Assembly (NCBI GenBank): GCA_910584635.1
Contig: CAJUBA010000005.1
Location: 1 to 64,000, forward strand
Direction: 5' to 3'
From: an uncultured Christensenella sp.
Lineage (GTDB): Bacteria; Bacillota; Clostridia; Christensenellales; UBA3700
Length of the DNA stretch: 64,000 nucleotides
In this document: one piece after another, positions 25,930 through 34,785 of the stretch
Position numbering within the stretch: the first letter of the stretch is position 1
Layout of the letters: the number at the start of each line of letters is the position of its first letter
Notes under the pieces: model-generated
What the model was told of the DNA's origin: nothing
Database searches by the model: none
What the model saw: the letters and a program-made list of their open reading frames with translations, nothing else
Program-made: the position numbers and the translations under genes

Positions 25930-26793
25930 ATGAACAACGATTTGGAATCGGCAAAACAGGCGGAAGTTCTTGTCAACGCTTTGCCGTATATACAGAAATA
26001 TAACGATAAGATAATTGTGGTTAAGTACGGCGGAAACGCTATGCTTAACGAGGAATTGAAAACTGCGGTAATGAACGATATCGTTCTCCTTTCTTTGGTA
26101 GGAATTAAAGTCGTACTTGTCCACGGCGGCGGACCGGAAATCAACGATATGCTCAAAAGAGTGGGCAAGGAAAGCAAGTTTATCAGCGGTTTGAGATACA
26201 CCGACGACGAAACTGCCGAAATCGTTCAGATGGTACTTGCGGGCAAGGTCAATAAAGATCTCGTAAAACTTCTTTCCTATGTAGGTGGAAGAGCGGTTGG
26301 TTTTTGCGGAATAGACGGAAATATAATAACCGCTAAAAAGAAAGAAGGGGATATTGATTTGGGCAACGTAGGCGAAATAGTGGACGTAGACGTAGACCCT
26401 ATATTGGTTACTTTGGAGAACGACTATATTCCCGTCATCGCGACTGTTGCAAGCGGAGAAGACGGCAAGATTTATAATATTAACGCCGATACAGCGGCGG
26501 CGGCTATAGCGTCTGCTTTGCATGCCGAAAACCTCGTGCTAATGACGGATATAAGAGGTCTTTTGATGGATAAGGACGATGAAAGCACGCTGATAAGCGA
26601 AATAAAAGTCAGCGAGGTTCCCAAACTCATCAAAAAAGGAATTATCAGCGGCGGAATGATACCCAAAATCGATTGCGTCGTTGAAGCGGTGCGAAGAGGG
26701 GTAAGTCAAGCGGTAATACTTGACGGCAGAATAAAGCACTCTATAATTATGGATATGCTTACCGACAAAGGTATAGGCACGCTTATTAAGTAA
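25930..26793 (+). CDS. argB: Acetylglutamate kinase
   Basis: It phosphorylates N-acetylglutamate. From the ATG at 25930 (after GGAGAGA) it has 287 residues. Motifs of the amino-acid kinase family: IVVKYGGNAMLNEE, VLVHGGGPEINDMLKRVGK, FISGLRYTD, and INADTAAAAIASALHAENLVLMTDI, with a C-terminal IISGGMIPKIDC. The Arg-sensitive class usually has an N-terminal kinked helix, and a helix-like NNDLESAKQAEVLVNALPYIQKYNDK is present here, so arginine feedback is plausible. Confidence 0.97.
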   Translation: MNNDLESAKQAEVLVNALPYIQKYNDKIIVVKYGGNAMLNEELKTAVMNDIVLLSLVGIKVVLVHGGGPEINDMLKRVGKESKFISGLRYTDDETAEIVQMVLAGKVNKDLVKLLSYVGGRAVGFCGIDGNIITAKKKEGDIDLGNVGEIVDVDVDPILVTLENDYIPVIATVASGEDGKIYNINADTAAAAIASALHAENLVLMTDIRGLLMDKDDESTLISEIKVSEVPKLIKKGIISGGMIPKIDCVVEAVRRGVSQAVILDGRIKHSIIMDMLTDKGIGTLIK

Positions 26794-26801
26794 GGAGATT
26801 T

Positions 26802-27971
26802 ATGGCAAAGAGCGTAAAAGAAATAGATAAAAAATACGTTACCAACACCTATAACCGTTACGATTTGGAAATTACGGAAGGAATGGGCGTAAACTGTTAT
26901 GATATAGACGGCAAGGAATACATAGACTTATCGTCGGGTATAGGCGTAAACAGTTTGGGTTTTTGCGATATGGGTTGGGTAGCAAGCGTTACGCAACAGG
27001 TATGCAAACTCAATCATACGAGCAATCTGTTTTATTCTCAGCCTTGCGCTTTGCTTGCTAAGGCGCTGTGCGAGAGGACGGGATATGAAAAAGTCTTCTT
27101 CGCCAATTCGGGGGCGGAAGCCAACGAAGGCGCGATAAAGACTGCGAGAAAATATTCATTTGACAAGTACGGAAAAGACAGAAATAAAATCATCACGTTG
27201 ATAAATTCTTTTCACGGAAGAACGGTTACCACTTTGGCGGCTACCGGTCAGGACGTATTCCACAATTATTTCTATCCTTTTACCGAAGGATTCGAATATG
27301 CAATAGCAAACGATTTTGATAGCGTAAAAAAACTTGTCGACAAAAACGTCTGCGCTATTATGATGGAACTCGTGCAGGGCGAGGGCGGAGTTATCGCGCT
27401 TGATAAAGATTTTGTCGTAAATGTTGCAAAATTGTGCGAAGCCAACGATATATTGCTTATCATAGACGAAGTTCAAACGGGCGTAGGCAGGACGGGTAAA
27501 TTCCTTGCGAGCGAGCATTTCGGTATCAAACCGGATATTACTACGCTTGCAAAAGGATTGGGCGGAGGTCTTCCCATAGGCGCTGTGCTGGCGAGAGAGA
27601 AATGCGCGGATACTTTGGGATATTCCATGCACGGAACTACGTTCGGCGGAAACCCTATAGTGTGCGCCGGAGCCAACTACGTTCTTGCGAGAATAGACGA
27701 AGACTTCCTGTTTTCGGTTGAACAGAAAGGGGAATACTTCAAAGAGAAACTTTTGCAAATCGACGGGATAGAAGACGTGTCGGGATTGGGGCTTATGCTG
27801 GGATTGAAACTTGCAAATAAAAAGTCTTCCGATATAGTTAAAGAAGGAATAAAAAAGGGAGTGATAATGCTTACCGCTAAGGAAAAAGTAAGACTTCTTC
27901 CTCCGCTTGTTATCACTTATGACGAAATAGACAAAGCGGTCGCGATTATCAAATCGTTGATTGAAAATTAA
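26802..27971 (+). CDS. argD: Acetylornithine aminotransferase
   Basis: This PLP enzyme converts N-acetylglutamate semialdehyde to N-acetylornithine. The 389-residue protein shows the class-III aminotransferase pattern: FFANSGAEANEGAIKTARKY, INSFHGRTVTTLAATGQ, LLIIDEVQTGVGRTGK (Asp that holds the PLP ring) and TTLAKGLGGGLPIGAVL with the PLP lysine. AAGGAGA precedes the ATG, 8 bases after argB. It is in place for the pathway. Confidence 0.97.
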   Translation: MAKSVKEIDKKYVTNTYNRYDLEITEGMGVNCYDIDGKEYIDLSSGIGVNSLGFCDMGWVASVTQQVCKLNHTSNLFYSQPCALLAKALCERTGYEKVFFANSGAEANEGAIKTARKYSFDKYGKDRNKIITLINSFHGRTVTTLAATGQDVFHNYFYPFTEGFEYAIANDFDSVKKLVDKNVCAIMMELVQGEGGVIALDKDFVVNVAKLCEANDILLIIDEVQTGVGRTGKFLASEHFGIKPDITTLAKGLGGGLPIGAVLAREKCADTLGYSMHGTTFGGNPIVCAGANYVLARIDEDFLFSVEQKGEYFKEKLLQIDGIEDVSGLGLMLGLKLANKKSSDIVKEGIKKGVIMLTAKEKVRLLPPLVITYDEIDKAVAIIKSLIEN

Positions 27972-28018
27972 AAAGCAAATTCAGCGTTGCCAAGCATGAC
28001 ACGCGTAAAAGAGGTATT

Positions 28019-28927
28019 ATGAAACATCTATTAAAATTGACGGATCTTAGCGAGAGCGAAATTTTAGACATTCTCAATCTTGCCGACCAACTCAAATACG
28101 AAAAAAAACACAACATCGAACATCACTACTTAAAAGGTAAAAGTTTGGGAATGATTTTCCAAAAATCTTCTACGCGTACAAGGGTATCGTTTGAGACCGG
28201 TATGTATCAACTCGGCGGTCAGGCTTTGTTTTTAAGTCCGAGAGATTTGCAGATTGGAAGAGGCGAGCCTATAGAAGATACGGCGAGAGTTCTTTCGAGA
28301 TATCTTGACGGTATTATGATAAGGACTTTTGCTCAGCAGGAAGTGGAAGACCTTGCCAAATACGGTTCGATACCTATCATAAACGGACTTACCGATTTTG
28401 CTCATCCCTGTCAGGTACTTGCCGATTTGATGACGATTAGAGAATATAAAGGCGAATTCGACAACCTCAAACTTGCGTTCGTAGGCGACGGTAACAATAT
28501 GGCGAACTCTTTGATAGTAGGCTGTCTTAAAGTAGGAATGCGCGTGGCTATCGCTTGTCCCGACGACCACAGACCGGACGCGGCGGTATTGGAATTTGCC
28601 AAAGCGTACGGGGATAAGTTTACTATTACAAACGACGTGCTGAAAGCGTGCGAAGGCGCGGACGCGCTTTATACGGACGTGTGGGCTTCTATGGGACAGG
28701 AGCAGGAAGCCGAAGAGAGAAAGAACGTATTTGCGGGTTATCAAATAAATTCGGACGCGCTAAAAGTAGCGGCAAAAGACGCTATGGTACTGCACTGTCT
28801 GCCCGCTCACAGAGGGGAGGAAATCACCGCGGACGTTATGGATGCGCATCCAGAAATATTCGACGAAGCGGAAAACCGTTTGCATGCGCAAAAAGCCGTT
28901 ATGGTTAAATTGATGGCGGAAGCGTAA
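28019..28927 (+). CDS. argF: Ornithine carbamoyltransferase
   Basis: It makes citrulline from ornithine and carbamoyl phosphate. The 302 residues contain the carbamoyl-phosphate site KSSTRTRVSFETGM (about 50-63), FAHPCQVLADLMTIRE, and the ornithine/catalytic HCLPAHRGEEI near residue 260. The ATG follows AAGAGGTATT. The next gene starts on the base after its stop. No carAB genes are in the window, so carbamoyl phosphate comes from elsewhere. Confidence 0.97.
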   Translation: MKHLLKLTDLSESEILDILNLADQLKYEKKHNIEHHYLKGKSLGMIFQKSSTRTRVSFETGMYQLGGQALFLSPRDLQIGRGEPIEDTARVLSRYLDGIMIRTFAQQEVEDLAKYGSIPIINGLTDFAHPCQVLADLMTIREYKGEFDNLKLAFVGDGNNMANSLIVGCLKVGMRVAIACPDDHRPDAAVLEFAKAYGDKFTITNDVLKACEGADALYTDVWASMGQEQEAEERKNVFAGYQINSDALKVAAKDAMVLHCLPAHRGEEITADVMDAHPEIFDEAENRLHAQKAVMVKLMAEA

Positions 28928-29668
28928 ATGATACTGTTGAAAATAAACGCGTATAAAAATTACTCTCTTAACAAAATGGAAGGGAGTGATTTTTCATTTG
29001 TAAAAGATTTTTTGGATACGCAGAAAAACAGGTTGGAAAAAACGGAATTTTTCTATCCCTATCAAAATGACGAATTGCTTTCTGTTCTCGAACAGGGAAT
29101 ATTTTGGGGACTGTTTGACAAAGACAGACTTATCGCGACGTTTGCGATAGATACCGACGAGGGGTATGCCGAGCGTCTTGCCGACATTATAAATTCGTGT
29201 TGCGGAAAAGAAATAGTGAAAAAAGCCTACGAAAGTTCGGGACTTATGGTGGACGAAGAATATAGGGGACAGGGAATAGCCAAGTATCTTATGAGTCTTG
29301 CCGTGGAGGAAGCGAAAGCGCGGCAAATAAATATCTGCGGAGTAGTCCATACACTAAACGCGGCAAGCATGAGAACGTTTTTTTCATTGGGATTTCAACT
29401 GCGAGGCGTGTGGAAATTGCAGGAAGGTTACGATTTCGTATATTTGCTTAAATGCTTTGGCGAAGTGTGCGAAGAGTATTATTTAATTGAGAAATTGGTA
29501 TTGCAAAAGGACGGAAAATGTGATATAATCAAAAAAGAAGAGGAATATTCGCCGCTTGATAGGAGCATAATTCATAAGGGGCTACTGGCGGACGGCTATG
29601 TCGGAATTACATGCGATAATACCCGTATTTGTTTTATACGGAATAATAAGGAGAAAAATTATGAATAA
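28928..29668 (+). CDS. GNAT-family N-acetyltransferase
   Basis: The protein has 246 residues. A GNAT core lies in the first two thirds, with the acetyl-CoA loop GLMVDEEYRGQGIAKYLMSLAVEEA (about 99-123; R-G-Q-G-I-A) and HTLNAASMRTFFSLGFQLRG (motif B). The C-terminal 75 residues are not recognised. The ATG abuts the argF stop with no gap, and the 3' end overlaps the HU gene by 8 bases, so it is translated as part of the arginine operon. The substrate is unknown; the position suggests an amino-acid metabolite but does not prove it. Confidence 0.8.
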   Translation: MILLKINAYKNYSLNKMEGSDFSFVKDFLDTQKNRLEKTEFFYPYQNDELLSVLEQGIFWGLFDKDRLIATFAIDTDEGYAERLADIINSCCGKEIVKKAYESSGLMVDEEYRGQGIAKYLMSLAVEEAKARQINICGVVHTLNAASMRTFFSLGFQLRGVWKLQEGYDFVYLLKCFGEVCEEYYLIEKLVLQKDGKCDIIKKEEEYSPLDRSIIHKGLLADGYVGITCDNTRICFIRNNKEKNYE

Positions 29669-29930
29669 AAATCAATTGGTAAGCGCTATTGCAACAAAAG
29701 CAAATTGCTCGAAAGAAGTCGCTCAGGATTGTTGCGACGCTTTGGTAGAAACCGTCATGGAGGCCCTCAAAGAGGGCGATAAAGTCGCTTTGGCGGGATT
29801 CGGTACTTTTGAAATGAAAGTCCGCGCGGCGCGTACGGGCATTAACCCCGCTACGAAAGAAAAGATTGATATTCCCGAATCAAAGACAATAAATTTCAAA
29901 GTTGCAAAAAATATCAAAGAAATTCTTTAA
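29661..29930 (+). CDS. HU-type nucleoid DNA-binding protein
   Basis: This 89-residue histone-like protein bends and compacts DNA. MNKNQLVSAIATKANCSKEVAQDC (helices) is followed by the signature VALAGFGTFEMKVRAARTGINPATKEKIDIPESKTINFKVAKNIKEIL; the beta-arm Pro is at INPATKE. The start at 29661 has a strong AAGGAG site; the frame upstream is GNAT coding sequence. Read-through from the arginine operon is likely, though an HU gene would normally need constitutive expression, so a promoter inside the GNAT gene is probable. A terminator follows. Confidence 0.95.
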   Translation: MNKNQLVSAIATKANCSKEVAQDCCDALVETVMEALKEGDKVALAGFGTFEMKVRAARTGINPATKEKIDIPESKTINFKVAKNIKEIL

Positions 29931-29946
29931 TAAGGAGAATTGTTTA

Positions 29947-29980
29947 TACGTCGCTTAGACAGGCGACGTATATTTTATTT
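29947..29980 (+). terminator. Terminator after HU gene
   Basis: An 8-bp stem (TACGTCGC with GCGACGTA) is followed by TATTTTATTTAA. It ends only a few bases before the next gene's ATG. Confidence 0.75.
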
Positions 29981-29983
29981 AAT

Positions 29984-30442
29984 ATGGAAAAGGTTGATAG
30001 AAAAAAGAAAGCGTACGAACTGTTTAAGAATGGTTACAACTGCGCGCAGGCTACGGTAGTAGCGTTTGAAGACATTTTGGGATTGGACAGACAGACGTTG
30101 CTTAACGTTTCGATAGGCTTCGGCGGTGGTTTTGGCAGAACGAGAAATCTGTGCGGCGCGGTCAGCGCTTTTGCGATAGTTTTGGGACTTTATATCCCTC
30201 ACAGCGACGACCCTATGGAAGGCAAGGCGCAAATCTATAAACACATACAGGAGTTGAGCGCAGAATTTAAGAGCCGAAACGGAAGCGATAATTGCGGAGA
30301 ACTTCTTAAAAACGTAAAAAATCTTACGCAAGGATATCTTCCGCAGGTCAGAGACGAGGAATATTACAGAGTTCGACCTTGCATAAAATTCGTGCTTGAC
30401 AGCGTGGAAATTCTCGAAAAACACTTGGGACTTGACGAATAG
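29984..30442 (+). CDS. C-GCAxxG-C-C family redox-type protein
   Basis: The protein has 152 residues with the family's cysteine pattern: NGYNCAQATVVAFED near the N-terminus, the glycine-rich GFGGGFGRTRNLCGAVSAFAIVLGL in the middle, DNCGELLKNV, and RPCIKFVLDSVEILEK near the end. Members are thought to bind metal or take part in redox reactions, but no firm role is known. There is no ribosome site between the HU terminator and the ATG, so translation could be from a short leader. Cytoplasmic. Confidence 0.8.
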   Translation: MEKVDRKKKAYELFKNGYNCAQATVVAFEDILGLDRQTLLNVSIGFGGGFGRTRNLCGAVSAFAIVLGLYIPHSDDPMEGKAQIYKHIQELSAEFKSRNGSDNCGELLKNVKNLTQGYLPQVRDEEYYRVRPCIKFVLDSVEILEKHLGLDE

Positions 30443-30480
30443 ATTACATAACTTATCGCTCTTTTACCCATACTATCGGT

Positions 30481-30858
30481 ATGTGGTGGGCGATAAAAAA
30501 AGCGTTCAGATTTGCAGGTAATTTTTATTGGAAGGTATTCGGCGGATTCTTTCTGTCTTTGCTTTGGTATGCCGTAGGAATCGTAATGCTTTTTTCCGTA
30601 ATAGGATTTCCCGTTTCGATAGAATGTTTTCGAATAGGTTGGTTGAATTATAAGCCGTTCGGAAAGGACGTGGCTTTGGTGTTCGACCGACCTGTTTTGT
30701 CAGTGTTGTGGCTTCTTACGTTCGGTTGGGCGATAGGGCTTATCAGCCTCGTAAACGCGCTTATATCTTCTCTTACCGTTGTCGGATTGCCTCTTGTGGG
30801 GCAGTGGTTTAAGGTATGCCGACTTGCGTTTTTCCCTTTTTGCAGCGTATGGAAATAA
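30481..30858 (+). CDS. YccF-domain membrane protein
   Basis: A 125-residue integral membrane protein with two YccF-type halves (FFLSLLWYAVGIVMLFSVIGFPVSIECFRIG and LWLLTFGWAIGLISLVNALISSLTVVGLPLVGQWFKVCRLAFFPF). About four hydrophobic segments are visible. No clear ribosome-binding site precedes the ATG. The family's function is unknown. Confidence 0.82.
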   Translation: MWWAIKKAFRFAGNFYWKVFGGFFLSLLWYAVGIVMLFSVIGFPVSIECFRIGWLNYKPFGKDVALVFDRPVLSVLWLLTFGWAIGLISLVNALISSLTVVGLPLVGQWFKVCRLAFFPFCSVWK

Positions 30859-31003
30859 CTTTATAATTAAATTCAAGTTAAAAAAAGTTTAATTTGACTG
30901 ATTTACGCCGTTTTTTTATCTAAAAAGCAAACTTTGATATTGCTTTAATAATATTATAATGTTATAATTAAATATATCACAATAAAAAACATTGGAGAAC
31001 AAT

Positions 31004-34000
31004 ATGAAATATACCTTATCCAACGATTATTTTAACGACTTTCACTGCTTTGAAGACAACGTTTTGCCTCCCAGAGCGTATTTTATACCGTTTGAAAGTA
31101 TGGAGGCTTGCAAGAAAACCGATTATCTTAACGAAAGATATTCTTCGTCGATGATAAAAATTCTAAACGGCGATTGGGATTTCGTTTTCTATAAAAAGAT
31201 TAGCGATATGCCTTTGGATATAAATACGGACGATATGCAATTCGATACCGTTAAGGTGCCGGGGTGTTGGCAATATCAGGGATACGAATTTCCTTTTTAC
31301 ATAAACACTAGATATATGTTCGATATTAAAAATATGCCTTACGTTCCCGCAGATAAAGGATATTACGGTAAAAATTATAATACTCAGAACGGCGAGAGCG
31401 GAGTCGAAGTATTCAACAGCGTAGGACTGTACCGCAAAAAATTTAAGATAAAAAAGACCGATAAAAATATATTGACGTTTTTGGGCGTAAGTTCTTGCGC
31501 GCAGTTGTACGTCAACGGATTTTACGTAGGCTATTTCGAAGGAAGCCACAATACTCATGAATTTGACATCACGCAGTATTTGTTTGACGGCGAAAAAGAA
31601 AACGAAATCGTCGCGCTTGTATACAAGTGGTGTAACGGCACGTACCTCGAATGTCAGGATATGTTCAGAAGCAACGGAATTTTCAGAGACGTTTACGTTA
31701 CTTCTTATAAAGAGAATTATATTTGGGACTATAAATTTACGACTTACAGAATAGAGAAGGATAAATACCGTCTTTCGATAGACGTGTCAGCGGTAAAAAC
31801 TATCGAAGCGCAAACGGTATGTACTCTTTGCTGCGGCGAAGAGGAGTTGGAAAGCAAAGTAGGAAGTCAAGCGGAATTCGACTTGACGGATCCCAAACTT
31901 TGGAGCGCGGAAACTCCCGATTTGTATACCGTGTATATTCAACTTGTCGTCGACGGCAAAGTTATTGAGTGCATAAGACAGGAAATAGGCATCAAGACTA
32001 TAAATATAGTCGGCAACGTATTCTATTTCAACGATAAGGCGATTAAACTCAAAGGCGTAAACCATCACGATACCAATGAGAAGAACGGATACGTAATGAC
32101 GGCGGAGGAACTCAAAGCGGACGTAGACCTTATGAAGGAACTCAACGTTAACGCCGTACGTACGTCGCATTATCCTCCAGATCCGATAATGCTCAAAATC
32201 GCCAATTACGAAGGTATTTATATGATAGACGAAGCGGATATCGAAACGCACGGCTGTTACGGCGTAAACAAGACGATACCGCGTCCAAACCGCATATCCA
32301 ACAATTTGAAGTGGCAACGTCATTTTTGGGATAGAGTATTCAGAATGTATATGCGCGACCGTAACAACGTCAGCGTAACTATGTGGTCTCTCGGCAACGA
32401 GTCGGGCGGATGGAAAAATCAGGACGTTTGTTATAAGAAACTTAAAAATCTCGACGGAGATACTCCTATACACTATGAAGCGGTATGTCGCACGCCGAGA
32501 TTCAATTACGACGTCGTATCGCAGATGTACGCGTCTACGGAATTTTATGAAAAGTACGTTGCGGGCAGGGCGGCGAAGAGATATTACAGAGCGCCGTATT
32601 TCCAATGCGAATACGCTCACGCAATGGGCGTGGGTCCCGGTTCGTTGGATAAATATTGGGAACTTATGAACGCGTCGCCTTCGGCTTTGGGCGGCTGTAT
32701 ATGGGAATGGGCTGACCATGCGGTTAAGACGGATAAAGGTTATTTATACGGAGGAGACCACGGCGAATACGCTCACGACTCCAATTTCTGCGTCGACGGA
32801 TTGGTTTATCCCGACAGATCGCCCTCGCCCAGCGCTTTATGTATGCAAGCGGTTTACCGTCCTGTAAAAGCCTTTTATATTTCCAACAATAAATATCTGT
32901 TCCACAATTTCAATAGATTCATTTCGACGGATTATTTGGAAGTGAAGTGGCAATTCCTCTACAACGGCGAGGTTTCGGGAGAAGGAGTAGTCGAACTCGA
33001 TATTCCGCCTATGTGCGACGGAGAAGCGGTAATAAAGCACCCGCCTATAGATACGGCGAGAGAGTGCTGCATAAACTTTGTATATATTGATAAGAAAACG
33101 GGTAAATTCGTGGCGAAAGAGCAGATAATGCTCAGTAGATTTATCAAAAAACCCGCGCGCCCCGAAGGCAAAGAAATAGTAAGCGTGGAAGAAAACAACT
33201 ATCTTAAAATCTTTACTCAATGCGCGAAGATAGTCTTTGACCTTAGAAACGGTAAGATGTCGAGTTATAAGATAGGCGAGAAAGAATTTATCTGTACTGA
33301 TAAAGAAGCGGAAATTTTCGCTCCTAAGATTTACAGAGCGCCTATAGACAACTTTATGTATAAAACTACGAAGTGGAAGAGACAGGGGCTGGATAAACTG
33401 ACTTCAGCGTTGCAATCGTTCGATTACGAAAAGAATCACAACTGTCTTTCTATCAAGACAGTAGAAAATCTTTCGGCGAACGGTAAAGATTTGTTTAGAG
33501 TAATACTTGAATACAATGTGTTTGACAACGGCGAAATAGACGTTGCCGCAACGTTGCAAAAGAATAAAGAGTGCGATATCCCAAAGTTCGGATTGAATAT
33601 AGAACTTCCCAAGCAATTCGACAATATTCAATATTACGGAATGGGAGAAAAAGAGAGTTACAGCGATATGCGAGAACATGCCGTGATGGGTATATACTCA
33701 ATGAATATAGCCGATTTGTACGAGCATTATATCAAACCGCAGGATAACGGCAACAGAACCGAAGTCAGATGGGTTAAAATTACCGACGGCAACGGCGAAG
33801 GATTGAAATTCGCAGGATACGCGATGTCGTTCAATTTCAATGCAAGCAGATATAGCGACGAAACTTTGGCTAAAACCGCCCATGATTTCGAACTCAAAGA
33901 AGCGGACAAAAATATTATACGCATAGACGGCTTCGTCAGAGGCGTCGGTAGCAACAGTTGCGGTCCGGATACAAGAGCGGAATTTAAGCATACTTCCAAA

Positions 34001-34045
34001 GCGGAAATCCGTTACGCTTTCAGAGTTAAGCCTATCGTAAGTTAG
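31004..34045 (+). CDS. lacZ: Beta-galactosidase, LacZ-type (GH2)
   Basis: This 1013-residue cytoplasmic enzyme (no signal peptide) hydrolyses terminal beta-galactosides such as lactose. Domain order follows GH2: N-terminal sugar-binding jelly roll, immunoglobulin-like domain, TIM barrel, and C-terminal beta-sandwiches. In the barrel, the acid/base is in WSLGNESGGWKN (Glu about 466) and the nucleophile in YFQCEYAHAMG (Glu about 536), close to E461 and E537 of E. coli LacZ; KGVNHHDTNEKNG and TSHYPPDP are also conserved. I chose the ATG at 31004, 6 bases after GGAG, over a TTG four codons upstream. It is monocistronic with a terminator after. No transporter is adjacent; other beta-galactosides may be the substrate. 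Confidence 0.92.
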   Translation: MKYTLSNDYFNDFHCFEDNVLPPRAYFIPFESMEACKKTDYLNERYSSSMIKILNGDWDFVFYKKISDMPLDINTDDMQFDTVKVPGCWQYQGYEFPFYINTRYMFDIKNMPYVPADKGYYGKNYNTQNGESGVEVFNSVGLYRKKFKIKKTDKNILTFLGVSSCAQLYVNGFYVGYFEGSHNTHEFDITQYLFDGEKENEIVALVYKWCNGTYLECQDMFRSNGIFRDVYVTSYKENYIWDYKFTTYRIEKDKYRLSIDVSAVKTIEAQTVCTLCCGEEELESKVGSQAEFDLTDPKLWSAETPDLYTVYIQLVVDGKVIECIRQEIGIKTINIVGNVFYFNDKAIKLKGVNHHDTNEKNGYVMTAEELKADVDLMKELNVNAVRTSHYPPDPIMLKIANYEGIYMIDEADIETHGCYGVNKTIPRPNRISNNLKWQRHFWDRVFRMYMRDRNNVSVTMWSLGNESGGWKNQDVCYKKLKNLDGDTPIHYEAVCRTPRFNYDVVSQMYASTEFYEKYVAGRAAKRYYRAPYFQCEYAHAMGVGPGSLDKYWELMNASPSALGGCIWEWADHAVKTDKGYLYGGDHGEYAHDSNFCVDGLVYPDRSPSPSALCMQAVYRPVKAFYISNNKYLFHNFNRFISTDYLEVKWQFLYNGEVSGEGVVELDIPPMCDGEAVIKHPPIDTARECCINFVYIDKKTGKFVAKEQIMLSRFIKKPARPEGKEIVSVEENNYLKIFTQCAKIVFDLRNGKMSSYKIGEKEFICTDKEAEIFAPKIYRAPIDNFMYKTTKWKRQGLDKLTSALQSFDYEKNHNCLSIKTVENLSANGKDLFRVILEYNVFDNGEIDVAATLQKNKECDIPKFGLNIELPKQFDNIQYYGMGEKESYSDMREHAVMGIYSMNIADLYEHYIKPQDNGNRTEVRWVKITDGNGEGLKFAGYAMSFNFNASRYSDETLAKTAHDFELKEADKNIIRIDGFVRGVGSNSCGPDTRAEFKHTSKAEIRYAFRVKPIVS

Positions 34046-34083
34046 TAATTTATATAAAGAAGTCTAAATTAAACGACGTAATC

Positions 34084-34126
34084 ACAAGTCCCGAATACAG
34101 TAGTACGCGGGACTTGTTGTATTTTT
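34084..34126 (+). terminator. Terminator after the beta-galactosidase gene
   Basis: A 10-bp perfect stem, ACAAGTCCCG with CGGGACTTGT, is followed by a T-rich stretch (TGTATTTTT). Confidence 0.85.
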
Positions 34127-34247
34127 CGTTTGTATAATGTATAATTTATCGAAAGTAGTCTTAATTATATTTGTATCAACTGCGAAAAACAGTATAAAAT
34201 TAAATTAGGCATTATTTTATATAAATTAAAAAAATTATAAAAAAGTA

Positions 34248-34276
34248 TTGTATTTATATAAATATTATGTTAAAAT
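34248..34276 (+). promoter_or_regulatory. Promoter of the PC4-like gene
   Basis: TTGTAT (34248-34253), 17 bases, TAAAAT (34271-34276), 39 bases before the ATG, in an A/T-rich gap that otherwise shows nothing. Confidence 0.65.
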
Positions 34277-34315
34277 AAACTTAAGTATTTATCTAATCTT
34301 CGCAGGAGGACTAAA

Positions 34316-34540
34316 ATGGCAGAATTTAAGTACGAAGTTGTCGAGACATACGGTAGTTTGTCCGAGTCGAGTAAGGGATGGAAAAAGGAAATAAAACTCA
34401 TTAGTTGGAATCAGAAAGAGGCTAAGTACGATATAAGAGAATGGTCTCCCGACGGCGAAAAGATGGGTAAGGGCGTTACGCTCAGCAAAGAGGAGATTAT
34501 CAATCTCAGAGATTTGCTTAATAAATTGGATCTGAACTGA
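34316..34540 (+). CDS. YdbC-family PC4/p15-like single-strand nucleic-acid binding protein
   Basis: The 74-residue protein matches the bacterial YdbC type of the PC4 fold: MAEFKYEVVETYGSLSESSKGWKKEIKLISWNQ, then AKYDIREWSPDGEKMGKGVTLSKEEIINLRDLL. The aromatic and basic residues of the beta-sheet bind single-stranded DNA or RNA in homologues. AGGAGGA precedes the start. It is monocistronic; the role in the cell is not established. Confidence 0.88.
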   Translation: MAEFKYEVVETYGSLSESSKGWKKEIKLISWNQKEAKYDIREWSPDGEKMGKGVTLSKEEIINLRDLLNKLDLN

Positions 34541-34557
34541 ATTTAATTCGACAAAAA

Positions 34558-34588
34558 GGAGAAGTCTGAAAAGGACTTTTCTTTTTTT
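34558..34588 (+). terminator. Terminator after PC4-like gene
   Basis: The hairpin GAGAAGTC / GGACTTTTC, with one G-T or mismatch position, is followed by seven T residues. Confidence 0.75.
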
Positions 34589-34719
34589 ATGCGGTAAATT
34601 TCAGGTTTTAATTATAGCGTTTTTATTGCAGAGATTTATAATATTTTAAGTATTTTGTTTTGCGGATTTTCCGCATAAGAAAAAAGGTAAAAATTTACGT
34701 TGAAAACGGGGCGATTTTG

Positions 34720-34749
34720 TTGACTTATGTCGCGCGTCGGGCATATAAT
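34720..34749 (+). promoter_or_regulatory. Promoter of the cation/proton antiporter gene
   Basis: TTGACT (34720-34725), 18 bases, TATAAT (34744-34749), 36 bases before the ATG; GGAAGAGG follows as ribosome site. Confidence 0.75.
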
Positions 34750-34785
34750 TATTTGGATTGCGGGGGATAAAAAGGAAGAGGTTGT

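Noticed and set aside
31787..32719. 310-residue minus-strand frame inside the beta-galactosidase gene
   Set aside because: Antisense of the GH2 barrel; no ribosome site or family match.
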